From contig MU839230.1 in assembly GCA_030685235.1 (NCBI GenBank), forward strand, positions 1-64,000: a DNA stretch of 64,000 nt. The letters run 5' to 3'. Below the pieces are notes generated by a model that saw only the letters and a list, made by a program, of their open reading frames with translations, searched no databases and was not told where the DNA came from. How positions within the stretch are numbered: position 1 is the first letter of the stretch; the number at the start of each line of letters is the position of its first letter. Position numbers and translations under genes: made by a program. This DNA is from Copromyces sp. CBS 386.78 (taxonomy: Eukaryota > Ascomycota > Sordariomycetes > Sordariales > Sordariaceae). Shown here piece by piece: positions 33,177 to 44,985 of this stretch.

Positions 33177-34962
33177 TTAAACCGCCAGGCCCACTTCTAG
33201 TTGGCGTGGGTTCACCTCTCTATCATGTACCTGGACACTAACCTCCTGGGTCTGCCATATCCCTTCCTGAGGAGTATTATTGGCATGTAGATAATGTCCG
33301 TCCCGCTCGTGATACTTTCTCCTGCTCTGCCTCCGTTCGACTCCTCCAAGGACCCCACAAAGCAACCCCGTATAGCTGCTAATTCTCGAGTTTGGTGAAC
33401 GATCATTATCAGCCGTGGCGGCCGTCGATGTGGATCCGTACCCGGGGAACGTCACTTGAGCGGTTGTCAATGTCGTTGGTGGCCGTGGCTGGAGTTTCAC
33501 TGCCGCCGGGGCATTAACCGGACCAGCACAACCGGGCCCGGATGCAAAATCTGAGCCATGGCTTGTTTTGGTGTCATTCATCTGCATCATATGACTTGTT
33601 TTGGTGTGCTTTAGTTGGATCATATGGTGCGGCTGTTGCGGCTGTTGTTGCTCGTTGGTTCCTTCGTGTCTCCGATGCGTAATTATTACGACCTCGCGTG
33701 CTAACACGCGGATTTGTGGGATGGAGGCTGCGCCGATTGTTGCGGCTACTTCGGCGGCGCCCCAGATGACGAGTCTGTACCCGTGGACTAAATATTCAGG
33801 CAGGAGACGTATGAGTATAAAAGTGTAAAACTAATGGCGGAAGGGGAGGGGAGAGGTATTTGACGGGACTGCTGGGTTTGAGTAAAAGAGCCACTACTTA
33901 CAAGAGAAGTCGCCGTCTTCCATACCCGGAATCATGGAGCATTTGACGAACGCTGTGCATGCTGCACTGCCGGCGGAGGAGAGACACTGCGTTAGATTTG
34001 GAACTGGCATCGTCAGGCGGGTGGGTTGCGAGTTCATTTGGCTTACAAGAGACCCATGCTCATGGCAATGCCGATTCCAATCTTCTCCTTTCGTTGCATG
34101 TGCAGGTCCCATATCAGACACCAGGGCAGGATCGCAAGCACGATGTCCATCAAGCCCGAGTATACTGCATAACAAAGGGGTTAGCATGACGGAACCAAGA
34201 ACGTCTGTCTGGTCACCACCTTGTAGGGGGCTTTATAGGTACTCACTTCCAGCGAACATCATCGAAGAAGTTGTGAAATTCTTGCTCAAGCAGTATGTTT
34301 CGTCGTCTACTTTCCCACTCACGCCAACTCCGCATTGTACCCATACCGCTATCACGTTGAAGATTATGAACGAGTTCATAGTTGCGATGATGATCTGCAC
34401 CAGTGTCCTAACCTTTGGTCTGTTCCTTGTAAGGCGTAGAACGGTGAGGCCAAATGAAGTCTTGCTCCAGACGGCGCCCAGCATCATTGCCGTGGTAGAG
34501 AGGCGCGTGAGAGTGTAGATATGCTGGAGGTGGTCCTTTTGTATGTTACAGACGTGTTTCCCGAAGCCAAGACGGATGTTGATGGTGTTGACGATGGCAT
34601 CCAGGATGAGGCAAAGCTACGTGTCGTGGAAATGAGGTTAGAGGAGAGGTCAGTGGGTAACAAGACCTTCAAGAAGTGTACCAGGCATAGAGCGTGCAAG
34701 TGAAAGAGGCGCTTAGAGAGCTTACCCAAGCGACAACGAGAACGTGGTCGTCCCACCACAGAGATGTTTTCCGCAGAAGCTTGCTGTAAATGCGGAGGCC
34801 GAAGAACAAGGCCGACACGCTGACTAGCAACCAGTCGGTAATGATGATTTCCGGCCCTACAGATACTGTGAGACAGTCTTTGTCGCTCTCTGACCGGGCG
34901 ATTCGGAAGTTCTGTCTCTCGAAGATAGGCATCGTGTGGTGAGGGGTATTTGGGAGTGCCAT
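33177..34962 (-). CDS. SAT4/rhodopsin-domain integral membrane protein (PTH11-like)
   Basis: Five exons (minus): 34962-34726, 34616-34247, 34164-34047, 33966-33902, 33787-33177; introns 109, 82, 80 and 114 bp, all phases close; 466 residues. Seven membrane segments with the family hallmarks: IITDWLLVSVSALFFGLRIY, WWDDHVLVVAW, a long ICL/ECL with YTLTRLSTTAMMLGAVWSKTSF, an extracellular Cys-containing loop (WVQCGV...YCLS), YSGLMDIVLAILPWCLIWDL, MQRKEKIGIGIAMSMGL and HGYRLVIWGAAEVAATIGAASIP. The cytoplasmic tail is Gln/His-rich then Ser/Thr-rich. These fungal proteins are candidate surface receptors, PTH11 of rice blast being the known relative; ligand unknown. The family end motif after the seventh helix is replaced by a low-complexity tail. 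Confidence 0.88.
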
Positions 34963-36506
34963 GATCGGATATTTTGATCACGTCCTCAGACAGCACCTTG
35001 GGAAATGTGCTAGATGGGGGAGTCGGTACTGGTTCCTTGCCCACTTACCAGTCTAGGAGTTGAACCTCGAGTGATAAACAACGGGGCCGGCCCTATTGAG
35101 GATAATCGATATCTCACGAGAAAACTTGCACATAGTGCCAATGGCCAGGAGGGGAGATGCTGGTTATGGTACCACGAGTGTGCGAGGGACTTGCCTTCGT
35201 CTGGAATCGTCAAGTTTGCTTGCTTCTTGTTTGAAACACTACCATATTATCTCTGAAAGTTGGGATTCGGGTGCGATGCCATAGGCAGGTTCAAAGCCGT
35301 CGAAGGCATGTAGGTATGTGGTTTTCCGACACCTACAGCCTTTGCTTGCATGGACAACTATCATGGGAGTGTGCATATGATAACACGAGGAGGATGGGTT
35401 CCCGGCCATGACATTCCCCGTTACTCGGACTTGTTTCCGCCGAACATTTCCGTCTGATATCGTCGGGTAGATGCCTGGGACCCATGAGCATGGCCACCAC
35501 GTGAAGCCATGGGTTCGGAGGTGATCAACGATCTGCCTGTTCTCAGCGACCACGGTCCACGGCCTGTGACACGCGAACGCCCACTCCCACTTGAGAACAG
35601 CGTGTATAGATCGGGCTTATCATCGTGTTTGGAAGTTGGTCGTGTCAAGAAGCATATTAGACTTGTTTTCTGTATGGCTGAAATTTGTACGCCGAAGCGT
35701 CAGGTGTTTGGTAATTCATGTCGTCCTTCTTGACTTGGGAATGTCGTCGGGCATCTTCACTCGCCGCCGGAGTCGGGCTTCGGGGACACCGGGCATCCTG
35801 GCTTGTTTGGTAATACAAGAGTTTGTAGACCCTAAAGAGTTGATATAAGTACGACACAGTGGTTTCTGGGGTGCAATCGCGTCCTCCAAGAAGTTTGGGG
35901 TGCAAAATGTGGAGAAGAATATCGTGAGGTGCAAAGAGAAAGAAGGGGATGAGATGCAGCACCTTCGACGTGTATAGCGTGATTAGAGATACGCTGTAGT
36001 GGGGCAAACATCACTTACAGCGGGCTCGGCAGGGGTACAACGATTAAAGCTTCTGCGAGTGAGAGACGCAATGACGTCACTGCATCCATTCATGGGTCTG
36101 GCCAGCTTTTCAGGGCACCAAACAGTGAGGGCCGTCGTGTCGGTTGCCGAATCCAAGGTCCTTGCTTGACCACGGCAGGGCTGCCCTGTGAGGTCGGATT
36201 TGGACGAGTCTTTCTAACCCGGTTTTCTAATTCCAAGATTGGTCCCGTGCGGTGTCAGTCTACACTTTGGATTGTTTGTCCCAACCATATTTTCCACCTA
36301 CCTTTCTGTAGTTCTTCTCTCTTTATCCTTTGCTCAGCAGTTTGTGTCCCACCTTGCCCTCAACAAGTAACAGCATCTCCACGGCTTGCTTTGCGACACC
36401 TCAATCCCCATTGCCGATACCTATCCTAGAGCGCCCTTGCACCTCCCTACCTTATGCAAACCGACGATTAACAAACTTCATCTGCACATACCGACCAACT
36501 GCGACT
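34963..36506. other. Intergenic, divergent promoters
   Basis: About 1.5 kb between the divergent SAT4-type and MCU genes. Only unconvincing short open frames. An upstream frame into the MCU gene lacks an ATG before 36507. Confidence 0.45.
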
Positions 36507-38079
36507 ATGAACTGTGTGCGCATGCGGCTGCAATGCCGCTTGATGCAATCTCCCAACACTCTGGCTCGCTGGTGCCTCGAATCGCCACAGAAAAATCACA
36601 CTTTCCACCGTCCTAGGATACCCATTGCCGCACTGAGACAAGCCTCTACCTCGGTGTCTCCGGAGACCAGGGAAACAGAAGCCGAAGCAAAAGCCAAGAA
36701 GCTGAACCAGAAGCGACTTGATGAACACGAGGAGGAGGTTAGGGCGCTCGAGCAACAAGTAAGGCGCCCATGGCATCGCGAAGGTGCCGATAAGCCTCCG
36801 GTCGAGGGAAATGGAGACAGTGCCGAGCCCATAGCAAAAGGTTAGTAATTTTTGACATGGTACCGAGGAAAACGCCTTACTCGGAAACCCAAGTGCTTCT
36901 TACTGACCATCTGTCCCGCTAGGCAAGCTTCTTACAACGCCGACGCGTCTCCTCAAACTCATACTCCCTCTGCCCCTTCGGGTCGAGAAAGACCAGGATA
37001 ACAACAGCCATAACCATGAGTACGGCCGTTCGATATCACTCAACAGCGAAATCCAGCCACTCGCTCTCCTTATACACCCACAACAGCCGCTTTCATACGT
37101 CGAACGCCTGATTCAAGCCGAGCTTCCGCCTGTGGTCGAGAATGGCAAGGAAAAAATCCCCAACGTTTACTTCCGAGCCGAAGACACGCAACAAGGCGAC
37201 CAGAAGCCCACGAGTCGCTCCGAAGCGAGATCCAAGGACGATGGCGGAGAGCCTAGCGGGTACAACACCAACATGTCACATGTGGCCTCCTATTCCGGAC
37301 TTGGCCACCGCGGCCCCAAGCGGAGTTCCGAAGACAAGAAATGGGTGCGGTGGAGCAGTAGTACCGAGATGGGCGACTTTATTCGGGACGCGGCGCGCGG
37401 TCGAGAGTTTGCGATCGAAATCGAAGGATATCACATCGAGATGCGCGTGAGTGTGCCCTCGTTTGGGGACCGGACATACTACATGCGCCAGCGCTTGCGC
37501 AAGATGAGTCGCGAGATCGATGGGCTTTCCAAAATTAAGCACGAGTGCGATCTTTTGGCGCACCGGAGTGCTCATCGCCTAGCCAAAGGCGGCTTTGGCC
37601 TGCTCGCTGGGTGGTGGGGAGTGGTGTACTATGTGACGTTCCATACCGAGTTTGGCTGGGACCTGGTCGAGCCGGTGACGTATTTGGCGGGACTGACCAC
37701 CATCATGGGCGGTTACCTGTGGTTCCTCTACATCAACAAGGACCTTAGCTACAAGGCCGCCATGAACGTGACGGTTTCGAGAAGGCAGCACGCCTTGTAC
37801 GAGATGAAGGGCTTCGACATCGAACGGTGGGAGCAGCTGGTGCAGGACGCAAACGCGCTGAGGAGGGAGATCAGAGTGATTGCGGTCGAATATGACGTTG
37901 ACTGGGATGAGACCCGCGACGTTGGCGAAGACGTAAAGGAAGTCCTTGACGAAGAAACGACAAGGAAAGACGACGAAAACCGGTCGAAGGAGAAGGAGAA
38001 GGACGAGAAGTTTACCGAGGATGAAAAGAGAAAACGCAAGAGGGAGAAGGAGTCAAAGAAGGAATCGGGAGATTCATGA
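36507..38079 (+). CDS. MCU: Mitochondrial calcium uniporter pore subunit
   Basis: Exons 36507-36840 and 36923-38079 (GTTAGT...CTAG, phase 1), 496 residues. The N-terminus is Arg-rich and lacks acidic residues ([14 protein letters not shown]), a mitochondrial presequence. A soluble domain and coiled coil ([20 protein letters not shown]) precede TM1 ([19 protein letters not shown]), the pore motif [12 protein letters not shown] (about 357-368, with the calcium-selecting Asp and Glu at about 358 and 361) and TM2 ([19 protein letters not shown]). The C-terminal tail is Lys/Glu-rich. The length matches fungal MCUs. The channel carries Ca2+ across the inner mitochondrial membrane. The ATG at 36507 is the first in frame. 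Confidence 0.95.
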
Positions 38080-39159
38080 ATCAGGACTACATTTCGCTTG
38101 GTTGGTACCCGTCTATACCTTGGAAGCACGCGGACATTGAATTGAAGTCACTCGATCCACCAACTTTGATTTGGCGATGGAGTTCCAGAGCAGCCCGTGC
38201 TGCAGTTCACCAACCACACCATGACGTGTGCGATGTGGTCTGACCCAGCCTTCCCTGTCACTCGGTTAAACTGCTACTAATTTGATCAGGCTGTCCCCCT
38301 TATTATTCTCTTATCAGAAGTATTTCCTTAACAGTGGGGCTCAGGTAAGCTTGGATGTCATGACCAGGATGGAGCTTTACAACGGTGCCCCTCTTGCCCC
38401 TCCGATCGCCATTCAAAATCCAGTGAACGAACGACAATGTAAAATAAATGAGGAAACCATGACCACCAGATGTCGCTCCGGCCTTCCAACCCTCAACGTA
38501 TGATTGCTCTGTCGATGCTGCTCTTGCCTTTCAAGTAGTTGGATGTCTTGAATTTTGCGGGATACCACTGGCACAATTTCCCAGCTTGACGGGCATTCGC
38601 CGAGCTCCGTTGGTCAGATATCATAAAGTCGAAGCTTCCGACAGATGGCCAGGCCATGATCCCACATGTCTCGTGCCATCTCGCCATGTCCTCATCCAAG
38701 ACGACGGCATGGAGCGATACCGATCTCCTTCTTGTTCCTACGTACACTCGCTCAACCGTTAATATCATTCTAGTCATACAAGGTGCGTGATCATATCCAA
38801 ACTCCCATCGCCGGATCGGCTGCTCCGCGTCACCATCTGTGCCATGGTCTGGGGCTCCATTCCCCCCCATACCTATCCCATCTTTACCCCACACTATTAT
38901 ATTTCAACTGCTGCCCTGCCCGCTTGATGCGCTGACTGATCGCGCCGATTACCTCAAAACACATTTGAGACTCGGAGCATCCAACGTTTGTCTTCCCTCT
39001 TGATCCTTTGCTCTCTCCCACCCCGCGATCGGGCGGCCTTTCAAACACCTCGCCGGCTTCGATTGACTCTTCAATCCTCACAACAGCCTTCCATCCTGCT
39101 TTGCAAAAGTACTGATATTCCTACCTCTTCCATCCAGAGAGTTAGACATCTTCGGTCCG
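38080..39159. other. Intergenic, promoter of siderophore acyltransferase
   Basis: MCU 3' side and the upstream region of the acyltransferase. Contains one GATA-type site (38311-38319) close to the iron-repressor consensus. No gene recognised. Confidence 0.4.
38311..38319 (-). promoter_or_regulatory. Possible iron-repressor GATA site
   Basis: TTCTGATAA on the minus strand differs at one base from ATCWGATAA, the published SreA/SRE-type binding site that controls fungal siderophore genes. It lies about 840 bp before the acyltransferase ATG. One site, at some distance, can occur by chance. Confidence 0.25.
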
Positions 39160-40743
39160 ATGGGACCCCAAGTCATCCGATTGCCCGACGGGCAGCTCAT
39201 CAGCGTAACTCCCGTATTCGCCGGCCTCTTCTTCAAGTCCCACGAACTCAGCACTCCTCAACACGCTATTCCCGCTGGTTGGAGCATCGTCATATACACC
39301 GAAGATGATCGCAAACCTGGCGATTCTTCCAGCCACGACCCCAAGGAGCGCGATGAACACGGCGCCGACTCGAGACCAGCCATACACTCGTATACCAAGC
39401 CCACACTCCAGAATGACAGCCTGTTCATCTCGTCGGTTTCGGCGCCTGCTAGCAGCGACTTTAAGCCGGCCGCCAGCCCGACGCGACAGATTGCCATGAT
39501 GTTGTGGGTTACCCTATACTGGTACTTTCACCAGCCCGCTCCGTCGCCCATCCTACAAACCGAGGCTTCCAAGTCCACGCCCACCGCCGGCCGCCCGCGT
39601 GGTGAATGGAAGATTCGCATCAAGAGGGACGGCGTCCTGAGCGGGAGCAATCTCATACCAAAGCTCGAACGCATGGGTCTCATAGCCAGCGCCGACTCTT
39701 CTGTCGGCACTAACCTTGATGACTCGGACGATCCGTGGGCCAACATGTTTGTCTCGCGCAAAATGTTCTGGCAGATCCCCGGTCGCCTCTTCCTCTTCGC
39801 CCGCCAGCCAAACTTGAAGAACCTCCCGTCTTACCCCGGCTCTCCGGCCGTCAGTCGGCCTGGTTCCCCAGCCCAGCAATTCCACATGACGGATGTATCC
39901 GAATCCCACACTCCTCTGCCTCCTTGTTCCCTGCCGTCCTACCCCATCGGCCCCTTCTCCAGCGCCTCCTATATTCCAACCTACTATCCTCCTGCGCCCC
40001 TGCAGTACACAATTACGAACCATGTCCGTCACCCCATACGACCAAAACCTCCTCGCATGGGCGAGGTCTTCTACACGCGCTTCGTGCCTTCCGTTGGCCA
40101 GTATCTCGCCTTTCGTGTAGCTTCTCTTTCTCCGAAGCCAGTGCCCTATCTCGGTCCCGTTGGTCCGCACCCACCTCAGGGACAGAGCCATCTTACCCAG
40201 ATGACAGATATGGGTCTGATACAAGCCTGGCACCAAATTCCACGCGTCTCTGCATTTTGGGGTGAGTGTTCGGTCAACTTTCTGACCAATGCCCTCAAGA
40301 GTCGACACGGCTTCCCCGTCATCGGCATGTGGGATGGTGTGCCCTTTGGTTATTTCGAGCTTTATTGGGTCAAGGAGGATTTGTTGGGTCGCTACATTGG
40401 AGCAGAGTCAGCAAATGACTGGGACCGTGGCGTCCATGTGCTAATAGGAGAGGAGTGGGCGCGTGGGAGAGTACAAGCTTGGCTTAGCAGTTTAGTTCAT
40501 TATGGGTTCATGGCAGATTACAGGACCATGAGCATGTGTGTCGAACCCAGGGTTGACAACACGAGGTAAGTCGATATCTGGTTAAGGAGCTCTCGAAGGA
40601 TCATGGAAGCTAAAGTCAATGCCAGATTCATTCAACACCTCGAGGATGCGGGGTTCACCAAAGAAAAGGAGGTGACGTTCCCGCACAAACAGGCATGGTT
40701 TGGTCGGTTGAGGAGAGAATCTTGGGAAGGACCTGCATTTTGA
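39160..40743 (+). CDS. Siderophore biosynthesis acyltransferase (SidF-like)
   Basis: Exons 39160-40565 and 40626-40743 (GTAAGT...CCAG, phase 2), 507 residues. The N-terminus MGPQVIRLPDGQLISVTPVF and GLFFKSHELST, and the C-terminal acetyltransferase domain with GMWDGVPFGYFELYWVKED, DWDRGVHVLIGEEWARG and SMCVEPRVDNTR, are typical of the Acetyltransf_8/AlcB-type enzymes. In Aspergillus, SidF acylates N5-hydroxyornithine with anhydromevalonyl-CoA for extracellular siderophores; relatives use acetyl-CoA for intracellular ones. Which acyl donor applies here is not evident. The usual partners (ornithine monooxygenase, NRPS, enoyl hydratase) are absent from the window. Members often carry a C-terminal PTS1; here the end is GPAF, so no such signal. 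Confidence 0.87.
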
Positions 40744-42102
40744 GTTCAGTTCCCATGCAATATACCACAAATCCAGCGGAGGAAGGCATGTCCCTTTTAT
40801 ACGTAACACGCTCCTAGAACACAATGAGGCTGCCGGCCTGTGGAATATCCTCCACAGACGCTTCACCTACCTTGCCCAACATTTCATTGTCATGTTCATT
40901 ACTTGACGCCACGCCAACACGCTATCGGTTTCAACGACCAATATACGGCTGGTTACAGCCCGTTCGTCCCTATATCCTGACCTGCCAAGCCTGTCTGGGA
41001 CAGGAATCCTTGACGTGGACCTCGTTCAACTCCTATCCAGATTTGGCAGGTCTCCCTCCCTATCTTAACGCATACCGAGAGAAGAGGATGTCTTGCACAA
41101 CTGGGTAGGTGGAAAGATTCGCAAGTGCAGTTCCTTTATTACTGCTTCATACCGTCAAACCTTGGAGGAGGCCAGTGCTGAGTTTCAAGCAAAGTACAAA
41201 CACATTCCAGGTTAGCTTGACTGTCCTGTTTGCTGATGAGGGTTCAGTTATAGGGAACGGCCCGTTACAGCACCACTCACAAACACCTGACTCCCGTTTC
41301 CCACCAACAGTATGGAAAATACACACGGCCAGGAGCAAGAGATACAATCGCACTCGGTACTTCCGGGATGAGGATATTATGTCTTTTGTTGCGAGTGCCT
41401 GGAGTCCGCCAGCAGAAACGAAGTGTTTTAGTGATGATTTGTTTGGGAGGTCTCTGCAATGACCTATCTTCGAACCGACCATAATGTGCAGAAAGAGCAT
41501 GTTTGTCATTTCACATCCCCAGTGTTTCCTTCCTTGATCGCTTTTCCTGTTTACTCGGCCCTGCGGTTCCCCCTTGCCACCGACTCAAAAACAATATACG
41601 GAACCCCCTAAACGCTGTCCAACGCGGAATTTTTTGCACAATCCAGGAAATACAATGTTTCATCAGACTTACATGGGCCTTCTCGGCTGATATTCCTTCC
41701 ACTCGACGGGGGATACAAGCTCGGATAGACACAGCAAAAGCTGAAATGCTTGGCCGATGTTTCAAGCGCGTTTCTTCCCGTCATTGCACTCCCGTTCAAA
41801 GTGCGAGTTCTTATACAAAGCAATAAATACCGGAGTGTGCGTGCGGCTGTCAGCCTTCCTCGCTGTTTCTTGTCACTTGCTTCTCGATTTTTCTTTGTTA
41901 AACTTGGACTGTCTGTCTGAGCTGTACTTAAAACAGCAGTACAAACTACGGTATTCTGGAAGCCAATTTTTGTTACCTAGCTCCAAACGCAATACATTTT
42001 GTTACTCGGAGCTCAAATAGGTTCATGCAGACCTGTCCCACCAACTCCTCCCTACGTCTAGTCGTTTCTGGAACGTGTGTTCACAACCCCCAAATTCCCA
42101 TC
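40744..42102. other. Intergenic
   Basis: About 1.36 kb with scattered short frames and no recognisable domain; the right end is the promoter of the CVNH-like gene. Confidence 0.4.
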
Positions 42103-42917
42103 ATGAGGCCCAATATCTTGTACCTGATTGCAGCTCTGAGCACACGAGTAGCAGCCGATGAAGCGCCTTCAAATAATGACTTGCATCCTTCCATCTGGTG
42201 TTCGGCAGCTTTTCTTTACCCACGCCAAGACAGGCCGAATAACATCGTCCTGAAGAACGTCTTTCACGGGTTCTGTGGATTGAAAGGGTACGAAGTGTCT
42301 ACCGACATTGAGCTCAACCAATGTTTGGATAACGTGAATGGGCAGGTGCATTGGAAGGAGAAGTAAGTTTCTTTGTTTTACCTTTCGCTAATTTTCAAGA
42401 TCCTTCACAGCGCATCCTACCATAAAGCACTTCAACATTTGTCTCAAGAACAAAGAAACACAGAGGTACCACAAGAGAGCCCAGTCACTAACATTTTTTT
42501 CGGACGCAACAGTGGAAACGGAATCGGCAACTGTGATTGCAGAAGCAAATGGAAAAGTCCTCTTGTAATTGAGTGTCAATGCCTAGATGATCGGGGAAAC
42601 AAGAAGATATCCAGCATCAATCTCAGTAAGCTTCTTTTTTCCTTCAGTGTTTTCTCATGTGCTCTCGACTTCAAGCATCACCTGCCTCAAACATTGCGTG
42701 TTCCTAGTTTCTTGTGAGTCAAACAGAAGCTAATGCAAGGACCGCTCGTGTACTAGACGAGCAAATGACGTACGAAAACGGCACCTTCAAATGCTTTGGC
42801 TCCTCGGGAAAGACCGATGATGTCTCCTACCGATCACCCGGCAGATCGGGAGAGGGCGCGGGTGAGAAATTGGGACTCGAATCGAATATGATACTTAAGA
42901 GAGGGCCAAGAGGGTGA
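42103..42917 (+). CDS. Small secreted CVNH-like protein
   Basis: Exons 42103-42362, 42513-42625 and 42757-42917 (phases 2 and 1), 177 residues. Signal peptide MRPNILYLIAALSTRVAA. The mature part has two halves of similar plan: STDIELNQCLDNVNGQVHW, then (after NCDCRSKWKSPLVIECQCLDD) SSINLNEQMTYENGTFKCFG. The first matches the cyanovirin-N homology motif (S.DLN.C..N.NG.L.W), and the second is its weaker repeat. CVNH domains bind high-mannose glycans in other fungi; binding here is inferred. Intron 1 is 150 bp and intron 2 is 131 bp, longer than most in the window. The Gly/Arg tail after the domain is not typical. Confidence 0.6.
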
Positions 42918-43680
42918 AGTTGCTAGCCTGAGGATGTGGCTAGAGGTATCTGTGGAGGCAGGTGTCATTGTACTCGAGAAGTCGAGGGGGAGTGGTGGTA
43001 TAGTGGACGTTTTTTTTTTTTGATAGGAGTTTTTCTTCTTCTTTTCAGATAATCGATTAGTTGGGATACTAATACATAGATGATAGAGTTAACAGCAGCC
43101 AAAATTGGACCTCGCAATGTTCCCATAATTCTCTAGATCTCTTTTTCCGAGCAAGTTGGAGTCGTCGCGCCTCGAGTGACCACGTGTTCGATGAATGAAA
43201 GAACATTAAAACTGAGGCAATGCGTTTATGTTCGTAGCTGCAGTTGGAGTTAGCCGACTCGAGACACCCTTTATCATGATTTTCCTTGGTCTAATGGATG
43301 AACGTCCCTGTCTAGTCTAGAACAACAAAAACGATTTCCTGGTGTAAGTCTCCCCGTCGTTGAGAAGTCGTCACTTACAGCCCTAACCCTGCGAAGCCTA
43401 CACTTTCGTCTTCTGGTTGCTGGTGATCACGTGCGAGAGCTACAATGCAAATTCCCCAACCCCCCAAGCCCTGGCAATTGCGGAATCCGGACACGGCGTC
43501 ATCGGACAATGTAACAAGTAGAAGTTGACAAACTTCGCTTTCAGGGTCCGATTACGTCTAGTTACATTGGCTGGCATTTCTTCAGACCCCTTGGGATCAT
43601 TGAGGGATTCACTGTCGAGTGCGACAGCAATCCAGTTAGGAGCGCAGCTGGTGGAAATACCTCGACCCCAGTCCACCAAG
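42918..43680. other. Intergenic with telobox
   Basis: Promoter of the FAR1-like gene. A CCCTAACCCT telomere-like box lies at 43381-43390, about 290 bp before the ATG; a T12 run at 43010-43021. Confidence 0.45.
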
Positions 43681-44985
43681 ATGGCTTCTAACCCCCCCTA
43701 CATCAACTCGATCTTTTCCAGTTCCGCACCCCCCGAGCATCCGCAATCATTCCAGCAATCACAACATCCTCAACACCCCATCATTTCACAACAGCAACAG
43801 CTCCAGCAACAGCAGCAACAACAACAACAACAACAAGTTGCTCCGCCTCAGCAAAACCAACCCAAGCAGAAGCAACCACGCAAGCCTCGCCAGCCAAGGA
43901 AACAAGCTCAACAGCAACAACAGCAACAGCAGCAGGTCCAACAACAGGTGGCCCCCCCGCAGCAGCAATTGGTAGGAATTGACGCTCAACGTTTTGCTCA
44001 ACTCCAAGCCGAGGTTGGTCAACTTCACCAGCTCGTTCAAGGTATCATCCACCGTCTCGATGCCTACGGCGTCCCATCCCTGCCAGGCGGACACCATGCA
44101 CCCCTTCTTCTTCCGCAACAGCATGCCGTCCCAGTCTCCGCTGCCGGGACTTCCACCCTAGGGGCCGCCACTGCAAACTCTGCAACCAACAACACAATCA
44201 ACTTTAACGCTCTTCTACAAGCTGGCACATCCCACGATGTTGGCGGTAGTGGCGGTGGTGAAAGTAGCGGCACCGGCGTTGGCGGCGTAAGCGGTCTCGT
44301 CAACGGCGACCATGGCCATCATCATCATGATGACGGCTCCGGCGGCAACATGGCCACCCACCACCAAGACGACGGCATGGGTGACAATGACATGGACGAC
44401 GACGACGATGAAGAATCCCGCCAGCTCCAGCTCCTCTCAGCAAACCTAGCAGGCGACCAATCCCTTGGGCCCTCCGTCTCCTGGGACGCTGGTGCCTCTT
44501 CCGGATCAGGAGCAGGAGCAGCAGGTTTCGACATGGCCTACCCGCCCCAAGGGCACATCTTCCACATTCAACTCTCCACCTCGGCAGGCGGCAAAAACTA
44601 CGTCGGCGGCGGCCCCAATGGGGCCTCGGTGATAGTTAACAACTGGACGCGCCAGCACGGCTACCGCGTCATCACGCGCCGGTCCAAGATCAAGAACGAC
44701 CGGTACCACCTGACCATGTCGTGCGCGCTCAGCGGCAATAAGTACCGACCGGTGCCCGGGCCGACGCAGGAGCAGATTGAGGAGGCGAGAAGGAACGGTC
44801 AGCGGAAGCCCTACCAGAGAAGGATCGGGACGGATAAGTGTAATTGCCCGTTTAGATTCGTGTTGAGGGAGACGGCGAAGCATAGCTCGACGTTTGAGGT
44901 CCGTTGGACTATGGTCGGCCCGGATCAGCAGCCGGCTATGCATAATCATGGACCGGATCCGAAGGCGTTGGTGGGGGATGAGTAG
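43681..44985 (+). CDS. PolyQ protein with FAR1-type DNA-binding domain
   Basis: Single exon, 434 residues from ATG 43681. The N-terminal part is Gln-rich (several CAA/CAG runs at 43785-43840 and 43912-43970), followed by a Gly/Ser/His region and an acidic stretch (GDNDMDDDDDEE). The C-terminal 130 residues carry NNWTRQHGYRVITRRSKIKND, a zinc-ligand candidate Cys in LTMSCAL, then DKCNCPFRF and a final MHNHGPDP. The order C...CxC...HxH with VRW before it matches the FAR1/WRKY-GCM1 DNA-binding fold derived from MULE transposases. No transposase core is present, so it looks like a domesticated transcription factor. An in-frame extension to 43525 lacks an earlier ATG that I trust. Confidence 0.75.
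   Translation: MASNPPYINSIFSSSAPPEHPQSFQQSQHPQHPIISQQQQLQQQQQQQQQQQVAPPQQNQPKQKQPRKPRQPRKQAQQQQQQQQQVQQQVAPPQQQLVGIDAQRFAQLQAEVGQLHQLVQGIIHRLDAYGVPSLPGGHHAPLLLPQQHAVPVSAAGTSTLGAATANSATNNTINFNALLQAGTSHDVGGSGGGESSGTGVGGVSGLVNGDHGHHHHDDGSGGNMATHHQDDGMGDNDMDDDDDEESRQLQLLSANLAGDQSLGPSVSWDAGASSGSGAGAAGFDMAYPPQGHIFHIQLSTSAGGKNYVGGGPNGASVIVNNWTRQHGYRVITRRSKIKNDRYHLTMSCALSGNKYRPVPGPTQEQIEEARRNGQRKPYQRRIGTDKCNCPFRFVLRETAKHSSTFEVRWTMVGPDQQPAMHNHGPDPKALVGDE

Noticed and set aside
39553..40308. 251-codon minus-strand open frame inside the siderophore acyltransferase
   Set aside because: Antisense shadow of a clearly conserved coding region.
28846..40743. A secondary-metabolite cluster (P450 to siderophore gene)
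   Set aside because: No synthase, NRPS, PKS, terpene cyclase or cluster regulator lies between them; MCU and a SAT4-type gene interrupt.
43381..43390. Interstitial telomere from a chromosome fusion
   Set aside because: Only about one and a half repeat units at each site; a promoter telobox is simpler.
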